A stretch of 64,000 nucleotides of DNA. Source: an uncultured Pseudomonadales bacterium (lineage in GTDB: Bacteria; Pseudomonadota; Gammaproteobacteria; Pseudomonadales; Azotimanducaceae). Position 1 is the first letter of the stretch; every line of letters starts with the position of its first letter. The stretch lies in contig OY282519.1 in assembly GCA_958296405.1 (NCBI GenBank), positions 2,216,132 to 2,280,131 of the forward strand, given 5' to 3'. The notes beneath the pieces were generated by a model, which was not told the DNA's origin, did no database searches, and worked only from the letters and a program-made list of their open reading frames with translations. Shown piece by piece: positions 50,475 through 60,004 of the stretch. Position numbers and translations under genes: made by a program.

Positions 50475-50927
50475 ATGAACCCCTTGGCGGCCAAGCTGAC
50501 GCGCCGCTCGTTCGCCGCGCTCTGCAGCGCCGTGCCGGCCGTGGCCGCGCTTGGGGCCACAGAGCCGGAAGCCGAAGAGGTGGAAACGTTCTTGGCTGTG
50601 TCGGCGCGGTTGACGGGCTTTGCCGCGGCCGAGTTGGACGCGAGCTTCGCCGCCGGCCTGTTGGCGGCGCTCCGTGCCTCCGAACAGCGCCCGCAACTGC
50701 TGGCCCTGCTTGGCGGCGAAAGCGTCGCGGCGCTGGAAGAAGACATCATCTCGGCTTGGTACACGGGTGCGCTGCCGCTTGCCAGCGGGCCGGTGATCGC
50801 AGCGTTGCAGGGCGCCTTGGTGTGGCAGGCTGCCGCGTTCGCCATGCCGCGCGGCGTTTGCGCCGGCGCCGGCACTTGGGGCGGGCCGCCGCAGGGCGCG
50901 GCCACGGCACGTCCTCGAACGCCGTGA
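50475..50927 (+). CDS. Tat-exported small subunit of a GMC dehydrogenase (FAD-sorbitol dehydrogenase type)
   Basis: The product has 150 residues from ATG 50475; GTG 50451 is an alternative. The N-terminus carries a twin-arginine signal (KLTRRSFAAL). The rest matches the sugar or gluconate dehydrogenase small subunit (FLAVSARLTGF, AWYTGALP). The last residues are Pro/Gly-rich. The stop overlaps the GTG of the flavoprotein gene. The small subunit carries the Tat signal so the folded partner is co-exported to the periplasm. Confidence 0.82.
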   Translation: MNPLAAKLTRRSFAALCSAVPAVAALGATEPEAEEVETFLAVSARLTGFAAAELDASFAAGLLAALRASEQRPQLLALLGGESVAALEEDIISAWYTGALPLASGPVIAALQGALVWQAAAFAMPRGVCAGAGTWGGPPQGAATARPRTP

Positions 50928-52558
50928 GCGCAGAGGACATCCACGCCGACGTCATCATCGTTGGTTCGGGCGTTGCCGGGGCGCTGGTGGCGGAGCGCTT
51001 GGCGGGGCAGGGCGTCAGCGTGGCCATCTTGGAAGCCGGCGGCGCGGTGGACCGCAGCGCGGCGGTGCGCCGCTACCTCAGCACGCCCATCAAAACGCTT
51101 GAGAGCCCCTACGGGGTCGGCGCGGACGCCGAGCATCCACTCAGCCACGACGGCGATCATTGGTATCGGCAAGCCGGCCCAGACAAGTTCAAGAGCACCT
51201 ATCTGAAGCTCGTCGGCGGCACCACATGGCACTGGCTGGGCACTTGCCTGCGTTTCCTGCCGAACGACTTTCGCCTCCAGACCCGCTACGGGCGCGGCGT
51301 GGATTGGCCAGTGGACTACGCCACCTTGGAGCCGTTCTATCTTGAAGCGGAACGCGAGCTCGGCGTGGCGGGAGACTCGGAGGAGCACTTGGGCTCTCCC
51401 CGCTCTGGCGGTTTTCCGATGCCGCAGGTGCCAACCACCTATCAAGACCAAGTGTTTGCCAAGGCCTTGGCGGGCTCGCCATACCAAGTGGCGGCCACCC
51501 CCCAAGCCCGCAACTCCATCGCCCACGCTGGCCGCCCGCTATGTTGCGGCAGCGCGAGCTGCATCCCGATTTGCCCGGTGGGGGCGAAGTACGATGCCGC
51601 GGAGCATGTGGCGCGGGCGCAACGCCACGGCGCCACGCTGCACGAGTGGACCACCGCGACGTCCGTTGAGGTGGACGCGGCGAACCGCATCTCAAGCATC
51701 GCTTGGCATCGTCCGGACGGCTCCGCCGGCCGCGCCACTGGCCGCGCCTATGTGATCGCCGCCCATGCCATCGAGACGCCGCGGCTCCTGCTGCATTCGC
51801 GCTCGCAGCAGAACCCAGCGGGGCTGGCAAACCGTTCTGGGCAGGTCGGCCGCAACCTGATGGATCATCCCATCCAGCTGAGTTGGGCCCTCGCCGCCGA
51901 GCCGGTGTGGCCGTACCGCGGCCCCATCTCCACATCCGGCATCGAGAACCTCCGCGACGGAGCGCAGCGGCGTGAGCGCGCCAGCTTGCGCATCCAGATT
52001 TCCAACGACGGTTGGAACTGGCCCACCGGCGGCGCCGAGACGCTGGCTCGGCATCTGGCGGAAGAAGGGCTGCGCGGGCCGGCGCTGCGGGCGGCGGTGG
52101 CGGACAACGCTTCGCGGCAGGTGCAGTTGGCGGCGCTCACCGAGCAGTTGCCATCTGCAGACAACCGCGTTGTGCTGGACGCGGCGGACAGCGATCGTTA
52201 CGGCATGCCGCTGCCGCGCATCCACTATGACATTGGCGGTTACTCCCGCGGCGGCCTCGCTGCGGCGCGTGCCGCGCACAACGCCGTGTTCGCCCGCTTG
52301 AACGCCACCGCCGTGCAGCACGGGGCAGACTTCGACGGCGCCGGCCACATCATCGGCACCTGCCGCATGGGCGCGGACGGCGGCGCGTCCGTGGTGGACG
52401 CAGACTTGCGCTGCCACGACCATGCCAACCTCTATCTCGCCGGCTCCGCGGTGTTTCCCACCTCCGGCACGGCGAACCCGACGCTCACCATCGCGGCGTT
52501 GAGCCTGCGCCTTGCCGAACAGGTGCGGGCGGATTTGCAGCGGCGTTTGGCGGCGTAG
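50924..52558 (+). CDS. GMC-family FAD dehydrogenase large subunit
   Basis: The 544-residue protein starts at GTG 50924, overlapping the small-subunit stop. The FAD-binding dinucleotide fold (VIIVGSGVAGALVAERLAG) is at the N-terminus. LVGGTTWHWLGTCLRFLPND and the C-terminal IIGTCRMGADGGASVVDADL with SAVFPTSGTANPTLTIAAL are GMC signatures. It has no own signal peptide, matching co-export with the Tat subunit. The usual third, multiheme cytochrome c subunit is absent in the flanks, so electrons must pass to another carrier. The oxidised substrate is unknown (alcohol or sugar type). Confidence 0.9.
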   Translation: MSAEDIHADVIIVGSGVAGALVAERLAGQGVSVAILEAGGAVDRSAAVRRYLSTPIKTLESPYGVGADAEHPLSHDGDHWYRQAGPDKFKSTYLKLVGGTTWHWLGTCLRFLPNDFRLQTRYGRGVDWPVDYATLEPFYLEAERELGVAGDSEEHLGSPRSGGFPMPQVPTTYQDQVFAKALAGSPYQVAATPQARNSIAHAGRPLCCGSASCIPICPVGAKYDAAEHVARAQRHGATLHEWTTATSVEVDAANRISSIAWHRPDGSAGRATGRAYVIAAHAIETPRLLLHSRSQQNPAGLANRSGQVGRNLMDHPIQLSWALAAEPVWPYRGPISTSGIENLRDGAQRRERASLRIQISNDGWNWPTGGAETLARHLAEEGLRGPALRAAVADNASRQVQLAALTEQLPSADNRVVLDAADSDRYGMPLPRIHYDIGGYSRGGLAAARAAHNAVFARLNATAVQHGADFDGAGHIIGTCRMGADGGASVVDADLRCHDHANLYLAGSAVFPTSGTANPTLTIAALSLRLAEQVRADLQRRLAA

Positions 52559-52703
52559 GGCGGCGGCACGTCGATTCCGCAGCGCTGGCGCACTGCCCGG
52601 CGGATAGCCCACTTATGCTGCTTCCCTGCTTCCCCAAGGCGGTACTCAGCCGCGTCTTGACCCGCTACGATGGCGGCAGCCACCAAGCCACTGTGCCGCG
52701 TTG

Positions 52704-53339
52704 ATGCCAAAACTCGAACAGATGCCGGAGCCGCTCATCTACCAAGCCTATGGGCTGTATCTGTTGCGCTCGCAGCATCGCTTCGTGCGCCGCCTGCAGC
52801 GCGCTTACAAGCCCTGCATCCACGGCCACAAAACGTGGGAGTCCAGCTTCTTGTTGATGGACTATCTGCAAACGCGCCCGCCCGGTGACAGCCGCCGCAT
52901 CATGGAGATCGGCTGCGGCTGGGGTGCCGCGGGGGTGTTCTGCGCCAAGGCGTTCGGCGCCAAAGTGACGGCGGTGGATGTGGACGGCAACGTGTTTCCG
53001 TTCATGGAACTGCTTGCCACCCTGAATGGGGTGGAAGTGGCGCCGCTCAGGCGGCGCTTCGAGCAGCTCAGCACGGCGCGGCTCGGCGAGGAAGAGGTGT
53101 TGGTGGGTTCGGACATCTGCTTTTGGCAGCGCATGGTGAAGCCGTTGGCGAATCTGGTGTCCCGTGCCATGCGCGGCGGCGTGCAGCGGGTGGTGTTCGC
53201 AGATCCTGGCCGCTCCACCTTCTACGAACTGGCGGAGCGGTGCGCCCGGCGCTGGCATGTGGAGTTGACGGAGTGGTATGCCGCAGACCCGCGCCGCGCC
53301 GTCGGCGAGGTGCTGGAAGTGCGGCCGCGGACGGGCTGA
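52704..53339 (+). CDS. class I SAM-dependent methyltransferase
   Basis: The 211-residue protein starts at ATG 52704. The SAM-binding motif is RIMEIGCGWGAAGVFCAKAFG, then the acidic VTAVDVDGN, and VLVGSDICFWQRMVKPLANL as in lysine or nicotinamide-type methyltransferases. The N-terminal PEPLIYQAYGLYLLRSQHRF helical lid is typical of the ETFB/NNMT-like group. The substrate is unknown. It is followed 33 bp later by a phosphoesterase. Confidence 0.85.
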   Translation: MPKLEQMPEPLIYQAYGLYLLRSQHRFVRRLQRAYKPCIHGHKTWESSFLLMDYLQTRPPGDSRRIMEIGCGWGAAGVFCAKAFGAKVTAVDVDGNVFPFMELLATLNGVEVAPLRRRFEQLSTARLGEEEVLVGSDICFWQRMVKPLANLVSRAMRGGVQRVVFADPGRSTFYELAERCARRWHVELTEWYAADPRRAVGEVLEVRPRTG

Positions 53340-53372
53340 CGGCGCCGCCGCGAGGCTTTTGGAATCGCCGAA

Positions 53373-54140
53373 ATGAACATTCAAGTGCTTTCGGACCTGC
53401 ACGTCGAGGCGGGCAATCCGCTGCCGACGCTCTGCGCCGATGCGGACGTCGTGGTGCTCGCCGGAGATTTCGCGCCTTACGAGCCGGAGCGCTTGCAGGC
53501 CCTCGCCCAAGCCTTGGCTGGCGCCCCCATCCTCTATGTGCCTGGCAACCATGAGTTCTATGGCCACGACATCGATGCCGCGCTCGAAGGCATGCGCGAC
53601 ACCTGCGCGGTGTTGGGCATCGAGCTGTTGGACCGGCGCGCCATCGCCATCGACGGGGTTCGGTTCATCGGCGCCACGCTGTGGACGGACTTTTGCTTGA
53701 ATGGCTTGGCCGAGGCGGTGTGGGCGAAGGTGGACGCGGAGCGGAGCATGCGGGACTTCGTGGGCGCCATCCGCCACCGCGGCGGGCGCTTCACGGCGAC
53801 GGAGGCGGCGCGCCGGCATGTGGACGATCTTCGCTTCATCGAAGGTGCGCTGATGGCGGCGCGAGCGGCTGGCGAGGCGCCGGTGGTGGTTACCCATCAT
53901 GCGCCGACGCCACGCTCCATCCGCCCGTGGTACCAAGGCCATGTGCTGAACGCGGCGTTCGCGTCGGATTTGGAGCGCTTCATCGCCCGCCATGCGCCGC
54001 CGCTGTGGATTCACGGCCACATGCACGACAGCATCGACGAGCGTTTGGGCGCCACGCGGGTGGTGGCCAACCCAGGGGGCTACACGCCCACCGAGAACCC
54101 GAGCTTCAACCCCGATCTCATCGTGCGGATTGATGAATGA
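53373..54140 (+). CDS. calcineurin-like metallophosphoesterase
   Basis: The 255-residue protein carries all metal-site motifs in order: LSDLHVEAG (residues 6-14), VVVLAGDF, LYVPGNHEFYG, VVVTHHAP and IHGHMHDS. Such enzymes hydrolyse phosphodiesters or phosphomonoesters with two metals. No signal peptide, so cytoplasmic. The substrate is unknown. It probably shares a transcript with the methyltransferase upstream. Confidence 0.92.
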   Translation: MNIQVLSDLHVEAGNPLPTLCADADVVVLAGDFAPYEPERLQALAQALAGAPILYVPGNHEFYGHDIDAALEGMRDTCAVLGIELLDRRAIAIDGVRFIGATLWTDFCLNGLAEAVWAKVDAERSMRDFVGAIRHRGGRFTATEAARRHVDDLRFIEGALMAARAAGEAPVVVTHHAPTPRSIRPWYQGHVLNAAFASDLERFIARHAPPLWIHGHMHDSIDERLGATRVVANPGGYTPTENPSFNPDLIVRIDE

Positions 54141-54241
54141 AGCAGGGCCGCTGCGTTGGCCGGCGACGGGTGTCGTCGAGTCGCGCCGCGCATGGCGGGC
54201 GGTGGTAGTCTGCCGTCGAAACACCGCGCCGGAGGCTTGAG

Positions 54242-55351
54242 ATGGCCGTCATCGACTGCGACTCCCACGTCATGGAACCGGCGGACTTGTGGCAGCGTTA
54301 TCTGGAACCGAAGCACCGCGACCGCGCCATCCGCATCGAGGAGGAGGACGGCGTCGAGAAGCTCATCATTGGCGAGAAAGTGGTGCTCGAAGGGGTGCTC
54401 GCGGCCCTCGGCGGCGCCCACATCGAACGCCCCAAGCTGTTCTCCGGCGGGCTGCGCTACGCTGATGGCTGCGAACCCGCCAGCTACGACCCACACGCCC
54501 GCGCCGCGCTCCTCGACGCATGGGGCGTGGACCGGGGCGTGCTGTTCCCCACCATCGGCATCCTGCCGTTTCCAACGGACGACATGGCCCTCGCCAACGC
54601 CTATTGCCGCGCCTACAACACTTGGCAGGCGGAGTTCCTGCAAACGGTGCCGGATCGAGTGGTGGCCATCGCCGCGGTGAACTGGGGCGATGTGGACGCC
54701 GCGGCGGCGGAGCTGGATCGATGCCTCAAGCTCGGCTTCCGGGGCCTCTTCGTGCCGCCGGAAACGATTGCCGGCAAGCGCCCGGGCGAAGCGCATTTCG
54801 ATCCCATCTGGGCGCGTTTGCAAGACGCCGACGCCCCCGGCTGCCTGCACGTCATCGTGCGCTTCGAGGGCGCGGCGGCGCCGTTTCGGACTTGGAGCGA
54901 GAGCGGCGCGGGGATGGTGTTCGGCTTCAGCATGGGCGCCACCGGGCAACTTATTCCGGCCCTCGCGAGCATGGTGCTCGATCAACTCTTCGAGCGGTTT
55001 CCGCGCCTGAAGGTGGGCAGCGTCGAAGCCGGTTGCGGCTACGCGGCCTACCTGATGGATCGGCTGGACGAGAAGTTCCACTTCTTCCGCGCCATGTCGC
55101 CGCTGCCGATGAAGCCGAGCGATTACATCCGCCGCAACTGCTACTTCGTGGCCGAGCCGGAGGAGCGCTGCATCGGCGCCATGCTGGAACTCGTCGGTGC
55201 GGACAACATCCTCTGGGGCAGCGATTACCCGCATGTGGACTCGCGCCTCGATGCCCCAGCGCTGATTCGCGCGTCGGTTGCCGGGCTTGGCGCCTCGGCC
55301 CGCGCACAGGTGATGGGCGAGAACGCAATGCGGCTCTTTGGCCTCGGCTGA
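54242..55351 (+). CDS. amidohydrolase-2 family metal-dependent hydrolase or decarboxylase
   Basis: The 369-residue TIM-barrel protein starts at ATG 54242 after GGAGG. It opens with VIDCDSHVMEPADLWQRYLE; later landmarks are RGVLFPTIGILPF, FRGLFVPPETIAGKRPGE, VGSVEAGCGYAAYLMDRLDE and the C-terminal NILWGSDYPHVDSRLDAP with the catalytic Asp. It shares domain type and layout with the protein at 13653-14768 but is clearly diverged. The substrate is probably an aromatic or ring-derived carboxylate by family. Confidence 0.87.
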   Translation: MAVIDCDSHVMEPADLWQRYLEPKHRDRAIRIEEEDGVEKLIIGEKVVLEGVLAALGGAHIERPKLFSGGLRYADGCEPASYDPHARAALLDAWGVDRGVLFPTIGILPFPTDDMALANAYCRAYNTWQAEFLQTVPDRVVAIAAVNWGDVDAAAAELDRCLKLGFRGLFVPPETIAGKRPGEAHFDPIWARLQDADAPGCLHVIVRFEGAAAPFRTWSESGAGMVFGFSMGATGQLIPALASMVLDQLFERFPRLKVGSVEAGCGYAAYLMDRLDEKFHFFRAMSPLPMKPSDYIRRNCYFVAEPEERCIGAMLELVGADNILWGSDYPHVDSRLDAPALIRASVAGLGASARAQVMGENAMRLFGLG

Positions 55352-55438
55352 GTGCGCCGCGTTGGGGAAGGGCAACGCGCTGCGCCCCGTCCCGCGCACC
55401 CCATCCAAGGCCTCGGCGCCCGACGATTGCCAATTGAA

Positions 55439-55609
55439 GTGGCGGGGCATGTCGTCCGGAAACTTCAGCGTCGTCGCGCAACCTTGATAAAGCTCGACGA
55501 GATCGTTGAAAAGCTGATTTGGCTTTGCACTTGGGGCTTGATGAAGTTGCTTCTCTTCATCTGCCTGGCGTCCTATCTAGTCCATAGCTGCCGTGCGGGC
55601 ACGCTGTAG
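55439..55609 (+). CDS. possible 56-residue membrane peptide in a gene-poor gap
   Basis: The 370-bp gap 55352-55721 holds one frame with sense-like features. From GTG 55439 a basic N-terminus is followed by a hydrophobic helix (WGLMKLLLFICLASYLV) and a stop at 55607-55609. There is no clear ribosome site and no family. It may be non-coding; I see nothing else in the gap. Confidence 0.25.
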   Translation: MAGHVVRKLQRRRATLIKLDEIVEKLIWLCTWGLMKLLLFICLASYLVHSCRAGTL

Positions 55610-55721
55610 ACGCGTGCGCGTTCGGTGATCTGCCAGTCTGCTTGGCGTCGTCGCGGTCGTCGTCCCGCCGGTCGCCCGGCTCCGCGTGCCGACGAGGCTG
55701 GGCTCCTTGACGCCTGCCCCG

Positions 55722-57482
55722 TTAACGCTTGGCACCCTCCCGCTCATGGACGATGCGCCCAGCCAGCATCGTCATGTCCACGCGCGCGGCGTGAATGTGA
55801 TGCGGCGGCGCGGCGAACAAGTCGCGTTCCAGCACGATGAGATCCGCGGCCTTGCCCACCTCGATGCTGCCGGTCTGTTCGGCTAAGCCGAGTTGGCGCG
55901 CGCCGTTGATGGTGTAGCCCGTCAGGAGCTGCGGCAGCGTCAAGCCTTGGCCTGCCGGCGGGAGCGGTGCGCCGGCGGTGACGCCGGGCGCCCGCCGCGT
56001 GAGGCCGATCTCGATGCCGTGCAGCGGCGAGGTCTCTTGGAACGCCAAGCCGGTGGCGGGGTAGTCTGCCCCGAACGACACCAGCGGCGCTGCCTCCCAT
56101 AGGTCTTTCAGACGCATGACGTTGGCGCCGCGTTCGGCATCCAACAGCCGCGAGTAGAGCGCCAAAGAGCCGCTCAAGTCGTGTGCCCAATGCGGCGTCG
56201 TCTGCACCATGACGTCGAGCGCGCGCAGCCGCTGCAGGTCTTCCGGCGCCGCCATCATCACATGGGCGATCACCACCTTGCTAGTGGCCGCTGGGTGCGC
56301 CGCGCGGGCCTTGGCGTGGGCATCCAGCGCCGTGCGCACGGCGCGGTCGCCGATGGCGTGGATGTGCGCGTCCAAGTTGGCTTCCCGCAGACTGGACAGG
56401 AAGGCGGCGAGGGGCTCTGTGGGCAGCATCACCGCACCCGTCGCTCCGCTGGCGTAGGGAGCGAGCGTTGCCGCCGTCTCGCCCTCGATGGTGCCATCGT
56501 TGCCGATTTTGACCGTGCGCAAGCCCACCAACGGCGAGGCGATGGCTTGGCGCATGGCGGCCGCCCGTTGCGCCATCTCGGCGCCGGTCACGCCGGTGCG
56601 GTTCAAGTAGGCGCTCGCCTGCACGCGCATGGGCAAACGGCCTTCGCCGGCCAACCCGTCCAGCGCCGCCAGGGCGTTGCGCACCAAGGCATCGCCGCCG
56701 GGGATGCCGGCGTCGAAAAGGGTGGTGATGCCCATTGCGGACATTTTCGGCAACATGGCGTCGAAGGCAGTGCGGAAGTCGTCCTCCGTGCCCACGCCGA
56801 AACGCGGCAAGAGTGGCCAGAAAGCGCCCCCTTCCACCATCCAGCCCGTCGGCTCGCCGTCCGCGTCGCGCTGGTAGTAGTGGACGCCGGGGAGCGGGTC
56901 GGCGCTGTCTTTGTCGATGCCGGCGACGCTGAGCGCCTTGCTGTTGAGCCAAGCGCTGTGGGCGTCTATGGCGATCAACATCACTGGGCGATCCACCACC
57001 ACCGCGTCTAAGTCCGCGCGGTGCGGCCCGGTGACGCCGGCGCGGTTCACCGCAGTGTTCAGGGCGCTCGGAAAACCGAAGCCGAACAGCACCGGCTCAT
57101 CCGGATGCGCAGCAGCGTAGTTCGAGAGGGCCTGCTGCACATCGGCGACGGTGCGGGTGCCGATGAGTTGCAGCTTGGCGCCCAAGAGGCCGGCCACTGC
57201 CGGGTGCGAGTGGCTCTCCACGAAGCCGGGCAGCAACATTCTGCCGCTTAGCCGGACCACTCGCGCCGCGGCGCTCGCCCGTTCGGCAGTCTCCTCGCTC
57301 GTGCCCACAAAACCGATGTGGCCAGCGCGCACCCAAACGGCTTCGGCGCGCGGTTGCGCTGGGTTGGCGGTCCACACGATGCCGTCGAGGAACAGCGTCT
57401 CCTCGGCGCCGGCCTCCGTTGGCCCCATGAAGGTGGCGGCGATGGCCAAGGCGATGCCGGGCGGGATGCGGCGTGGGCGCAT
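55722..57482 (-). CDS. exported YtcJ-like amidohydrolase
   Basis: The 586-residue protein has a signal peptide (residues 1-25, ending AGAEE). Metal-site landmarks: LLPGFVESHSHPAVAGLLGA (HxH), TTLFDAGIPGGD, HIHAIGDRAV, MVQTTPHWAH, and VSFGADYPATGLAF with the catalytic Asp. Domain order and length match YtcJ-type amidohydrolases acting on amides or lactones. The periplasmic location parallels the exported cyclase. It is adjacent to an MFS gene on the same strand, 54 bp downstream of it. Confidence 0.9.
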   Translation of the reverse strand: MRPRRIPPGIALAIAATFMGPTEAGAEETLFLDGIVWTANPAQPRAEAVWVRAGHIGFVGTSEETAERASAAARVVRLSGRMLLPGFVESHSHPAVAGLLGAKLQLIGTRTVADVQQALSNYAAAHPDEPVLFGFGFPSALNTAVNRAGVTGPHRADLDAVVVDRPVMLIAIDAHSAWLNSKALSVAGIDKDSADPLPGVHYYQRDADGEPTGWMVEGGAFWPLLPRFGVGTEDDFRTAFDAMLPKMSAMGITTLFDAGIPGGDALVRNALAALDGLAGEGRLPMRVQASAYLNRTGVTGAEMAQRAAAMRQAIASPLVGLRTVKIGNDGTIEGETAATLAPYASGATGAVMLPTEPLAAFLSSLREANLDAHIHAIGDRAVRTALDAHAKARAAHPAATSKVVIAHVMMAAPEDLQRLRALDVMVQTTPHWAHDLSGSLALYSRLLDAERGANVMRLKDLWEAAPLVSFGADYPATGLAFQETSPLHGIEIGLTRRAPGVTAGAPLPPAGQGLTLPQLLTGYTINGARQLGLAEQTGSIEVGKAADLIVLERDLFAAPPHHIHAARVDMTMLAGRIVHEREGAKR

Positions 57483-57536
57483 GTCGGCTCTTCTCAGCGG
57501 GGCGTCGTGGGATTGTTGGAGGAGCGCGGCGCTTCG

Positions 57537-58808
57537 TCAACGCTTGCCGCGGCGTCGCCGCCGCCGCTCTAGAGGCAGCGTCTCCGGCACGAACGCCACC
57601 AGCAACAGCACGCCGACGAGGGCCAAAGCGCCGGTGCCGGCGCAGGCGATGGCAAGGGTTGCGCTCTGGGCGACGGCGCCCATCACGAACGGCCCGCCGG
57701 CGGCGCCGGCGTCTCCCACCAGCCGCCATACGCCCAAGAACTCGCCGCGCCCGCGTTGCGGCGAGAAATCCCCGCCCAAGGTCATGAAGATGCCAGTGCC
57801 GAAGCCATTGCCGAGGCCCGCGAGGAGCGCGGCGGCAACGAACGTGGCAAAACTGTCTGCCAGCGGCAGCACGGCGATGCCGGCGCCCAGCAACAGCAAC
57901 GCCGGAGTGAGCGCCCACTTGCGGCCCACGCCGTCCAAGATGATGCCGGCCGGGTAGAACATGGCCATGTCGATGGCTGCAGAGAGGCTGAAGGCCAACC
58001 CGATCTGCCCCGCGGAGAGGCCCAGCTGAGACCCCACCAAGGGAATCATCAACAGTCGCCCGGCGCGCAGGAACGACAGGATGACCATCACGCTGCCGGC
58101 GGTGGCGAACGTCTTCGCGTTGCGCCGGGTGACGAGGGCAAGGCGTCTGCGCCCGCGCCCGGCCCAACGCGGCTGCGAGTTGGCAGTGAACGCCAGCACG
58201 AGGGCGAGGGCCGCCGCGAACAGGACAGTGGTGCCGATGAGCACGGCGCGAAAGCCCACCAACTCCGCCCCGACGCCGGCGATGAGCGGCCCCAGCAAGG
58301 CGCCGGCGCGCTGCAACCCGGCCATCAAGGAGATCACGCGCCCGCGTTGCTCGATGCGCACCGCGGCGGTGATGAACGAGAGCCGCGCCAACAGCCACAC
58401 GCCGATGCCGGCGCCGAGGCCCAAAGCCGCGCAGCCGAGCAGCACGGCGCCGTCGGCCAGCGCCGCGGTCACCGTCGCGGCTGCGGCGAGGCACAGGCCG
58501 GTGACCATCACGCCCTTGTCGCCCAAGCGCGCCACCAACATGCCGGCCGGCACGTCGCCGAGCATGGTTCCAACGCCCCGAAGCCCCACCACCGCAGCGG
58601 CCAAGGCGGCGCCGCCACCGATCTCAAGCGCGTACAGGGGCAGCAGAATCTGCACGGCGTTTTGCGCGATGGCGGCCAAGAAACTCGGCGCATACACGGG
58701 CAGGGCGATGCGCCGCATCACCGCGGGCAAGGCGTCCTCGCCTAAGGCAGCGCCCTCGCCAGCACTGGTCTTGGCGGGAACGCGCGGCTGGTGCGACGGT
58801 GTGGACAA
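57537..58808 (-). CDS. MFS transporter
   Basis: The 423-residue protein has about 12 predicted helices. The first-loop signature is DVPAGMLVARLGDKGVMVTG, and RGRVISLMAGLQRAGALLGPL is typical of drug-exporter-like members. The codon at 58808 is TTG; an ATG at 58718 (MRRIALPVYAP) is a likely alternative start and would still include all helices. The C-terminus is strongly basic (RRRRRRGKR). It precedes the exported amidohydrolase, so transport and hydrolysis may be linked. Confidence 0.87.
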   Translation of the reverse strand: MSTPSHQPRVPAKTSAGEGAALGEDALPAVMRRIALPVYAPSFLAAIAQNAVQILLPLYALEIGGGAALAAAVVGLRGVGTMLGDVPAGMLVARLGDKGVMVTGLCLAAAATVTAALADGAVLLGCAALGLGAGIGVWLLARLSFITAAVRIEQRGRVISLMAGLQRAGALLGPLIAGVGAELVGFRAVLIGTTVLFAAALALVLAFTANSQPRWAGRGRRRLALVTRRNAKTFATAGSVMVILSFLRAGRLLMIPLVGSQLGLSAGQIGLAFSLSAAIDMAMFYPAGIILDGVGRKWALTPALLLLGAGIAVLPLADSFATFVAAALLAGLGNGFGTGIFMTLGGDFSPQRGRGEFLGVWRLVGDAGAAGGPFVMGAVAQSATLAIACAGTGALALVGVLLLVAFVPETLPLERRRRRRGKR

Positions 58809-58961
58809 ACGGCGAACGCGGGGTTCAAGCGAAGCGCACTATGGTATGCGGGTCAGCCGTCCGTGGGGCCTTAAGGCGGCCGGGTTGCGCCCGCCGCCTC
58901 GCTTGATTTAGTGTCCACTGAGCCGACGCCGAAGTACGGTGCGCCGCCTGGAGCCCAGCCC

Positions 58962-59798
58962 ATGCAAGCCACTCATGCGCAAAGCGCAATTCCCACCCTT
59001 GGCAGCGACGCCGACCCGGATGCGCTGTACGCGACGCTCGCCGACGCTGGCTGCTTGGTCGTCACCGATGCGTTGCCGCTGGCTGAATGTCGGCGGATCG
59101 AGCGGGAGTTGGCGAGCGAAATGGAAGTGGCCCATGTGGTGGAGCAGGACGATCCGGCGCATTTCTATCCCGGCCGCACCCGCCGCGTCATCGGCCTCGT
59201 GAGCCAGTCTGAGACGGTGCGCGAAGTGGTCCTGCACGACCTGTCGCGCGAACTGTCGGAACGCCACCTGGGCGCCAACTGCGAGCGGGTTCAGCTGCAC
59301 GTCACCGCGGCCGTCTCCATCGGCCCCGGCGCCCGCTCCCAAGTGCTGCACCGAGAGGAGGATTTGTTCCCGTTCTTCCCCGTGCCGCGGCCCAATCTCA
59401 TTCTCGCCTCCATGTGGGCCATCAGCGACTTCACCGCAGACAACGGCGGCACCCTGCTGGTGCCGGGCAGCCACACTTGGGGCGCGGAGCGTGAGGCGCT
59501 GCCAAACGAAGTGGCTTCTGCTGAGATGCCGGCCGGTTCAGTGCTCTATTGGCTGGGTGGCACCCTGCATGGCGGTGGCGCCAACACATCGAACGCTTGG
59601 CGCTACGGCATCATCCTCACCTACTCCTTGGGGTGGCTGCGCCAAGAGGAGAACCAATACCTAGACATTCCGTCAGCGGTGTTGGCGACGCTGAAGCCGG
59701 AGCTGCAAGCGCTCACTGGCCATGTGATGCACGGCGGCCTGGGCTTCTCGACGGCGAACGTGGCGGAGGCGGTGGAGGCGGCCGCAGGGGCGTCTTGA
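58962..59798 (+). CDS. phytanoyl-CoA dioxygenase (PhyH)-family oxygenase
   Basis: The 278-residue protein starts at ATG 58962 (GGAG eight bases upstream); an upstream GTG at 58911 is possible. Landmarks are the first iron-ligand region VLHREEDLFPFF (H-x-E rather than H-x-D), LLVPGSHTWG, and the distal LHGGGANTSNAWRYGIILTY with His and Arg. It is a diverged relative of the enzyme at 43657. Its last codons lie within the first of two 80-bp direct repeats. Confidence 0.87.
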   Translation: MQATHAQSAIPTLGSDADPDALYATLADAGCLVVTDALPLAECRRIERELASEMEVAHVVEQDDPAHFYPGRTRRVIGLVSQSETVREVVLHDLSRELSERHLGANCERVQLHVTAAVSIGPGARSQVLHREEDLFPFFPVPRPNLILASMWAISDFTADNGGTLLVPGSHTWGAEREALPNEVASAEMPAGSVLYWLGGTLHGGGANTSNAWRYGIILTYSLGWLRQEENQYLDIPSAVLATLKPELQALTGHVMHGGLGFSTANVAEAVEAAAGAS

Positions 59799-59863
59799 GC
59801 GCGTCGTCCGATCCTCCCGCCACGCCGGAGATGGGGAATCCGGCTAGTTGCGGGAGAAATCCA
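59784..59863 (+). repeat. 80-bp direct repeat, left copy
   Basis: The repeat begins GCAGGGGCGTCTTGAGCGCG and ends GGGAGAAATCCA. It recurs at 60562-60642 with only a few differences. The left copy includes the last codons and stop of the PhyH gene and, on the other strand, what looks like the old 3' end of the PPOX-type gene. Confidence 0.9.
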
Positions 59864-60004
59864 CAGTGCAGGATGCGCCCTCACCGTGGCTTCGGACAGC
59901 GGCCGCTCCGGGCGCCGCTCGGCCAGCCAAAACGTAGGCCGGCGCGGAATACACAGACGGTACCGTGAACTCACGCAAGCTCTAAAGGCGAGGATTGACT
60001 AGCT

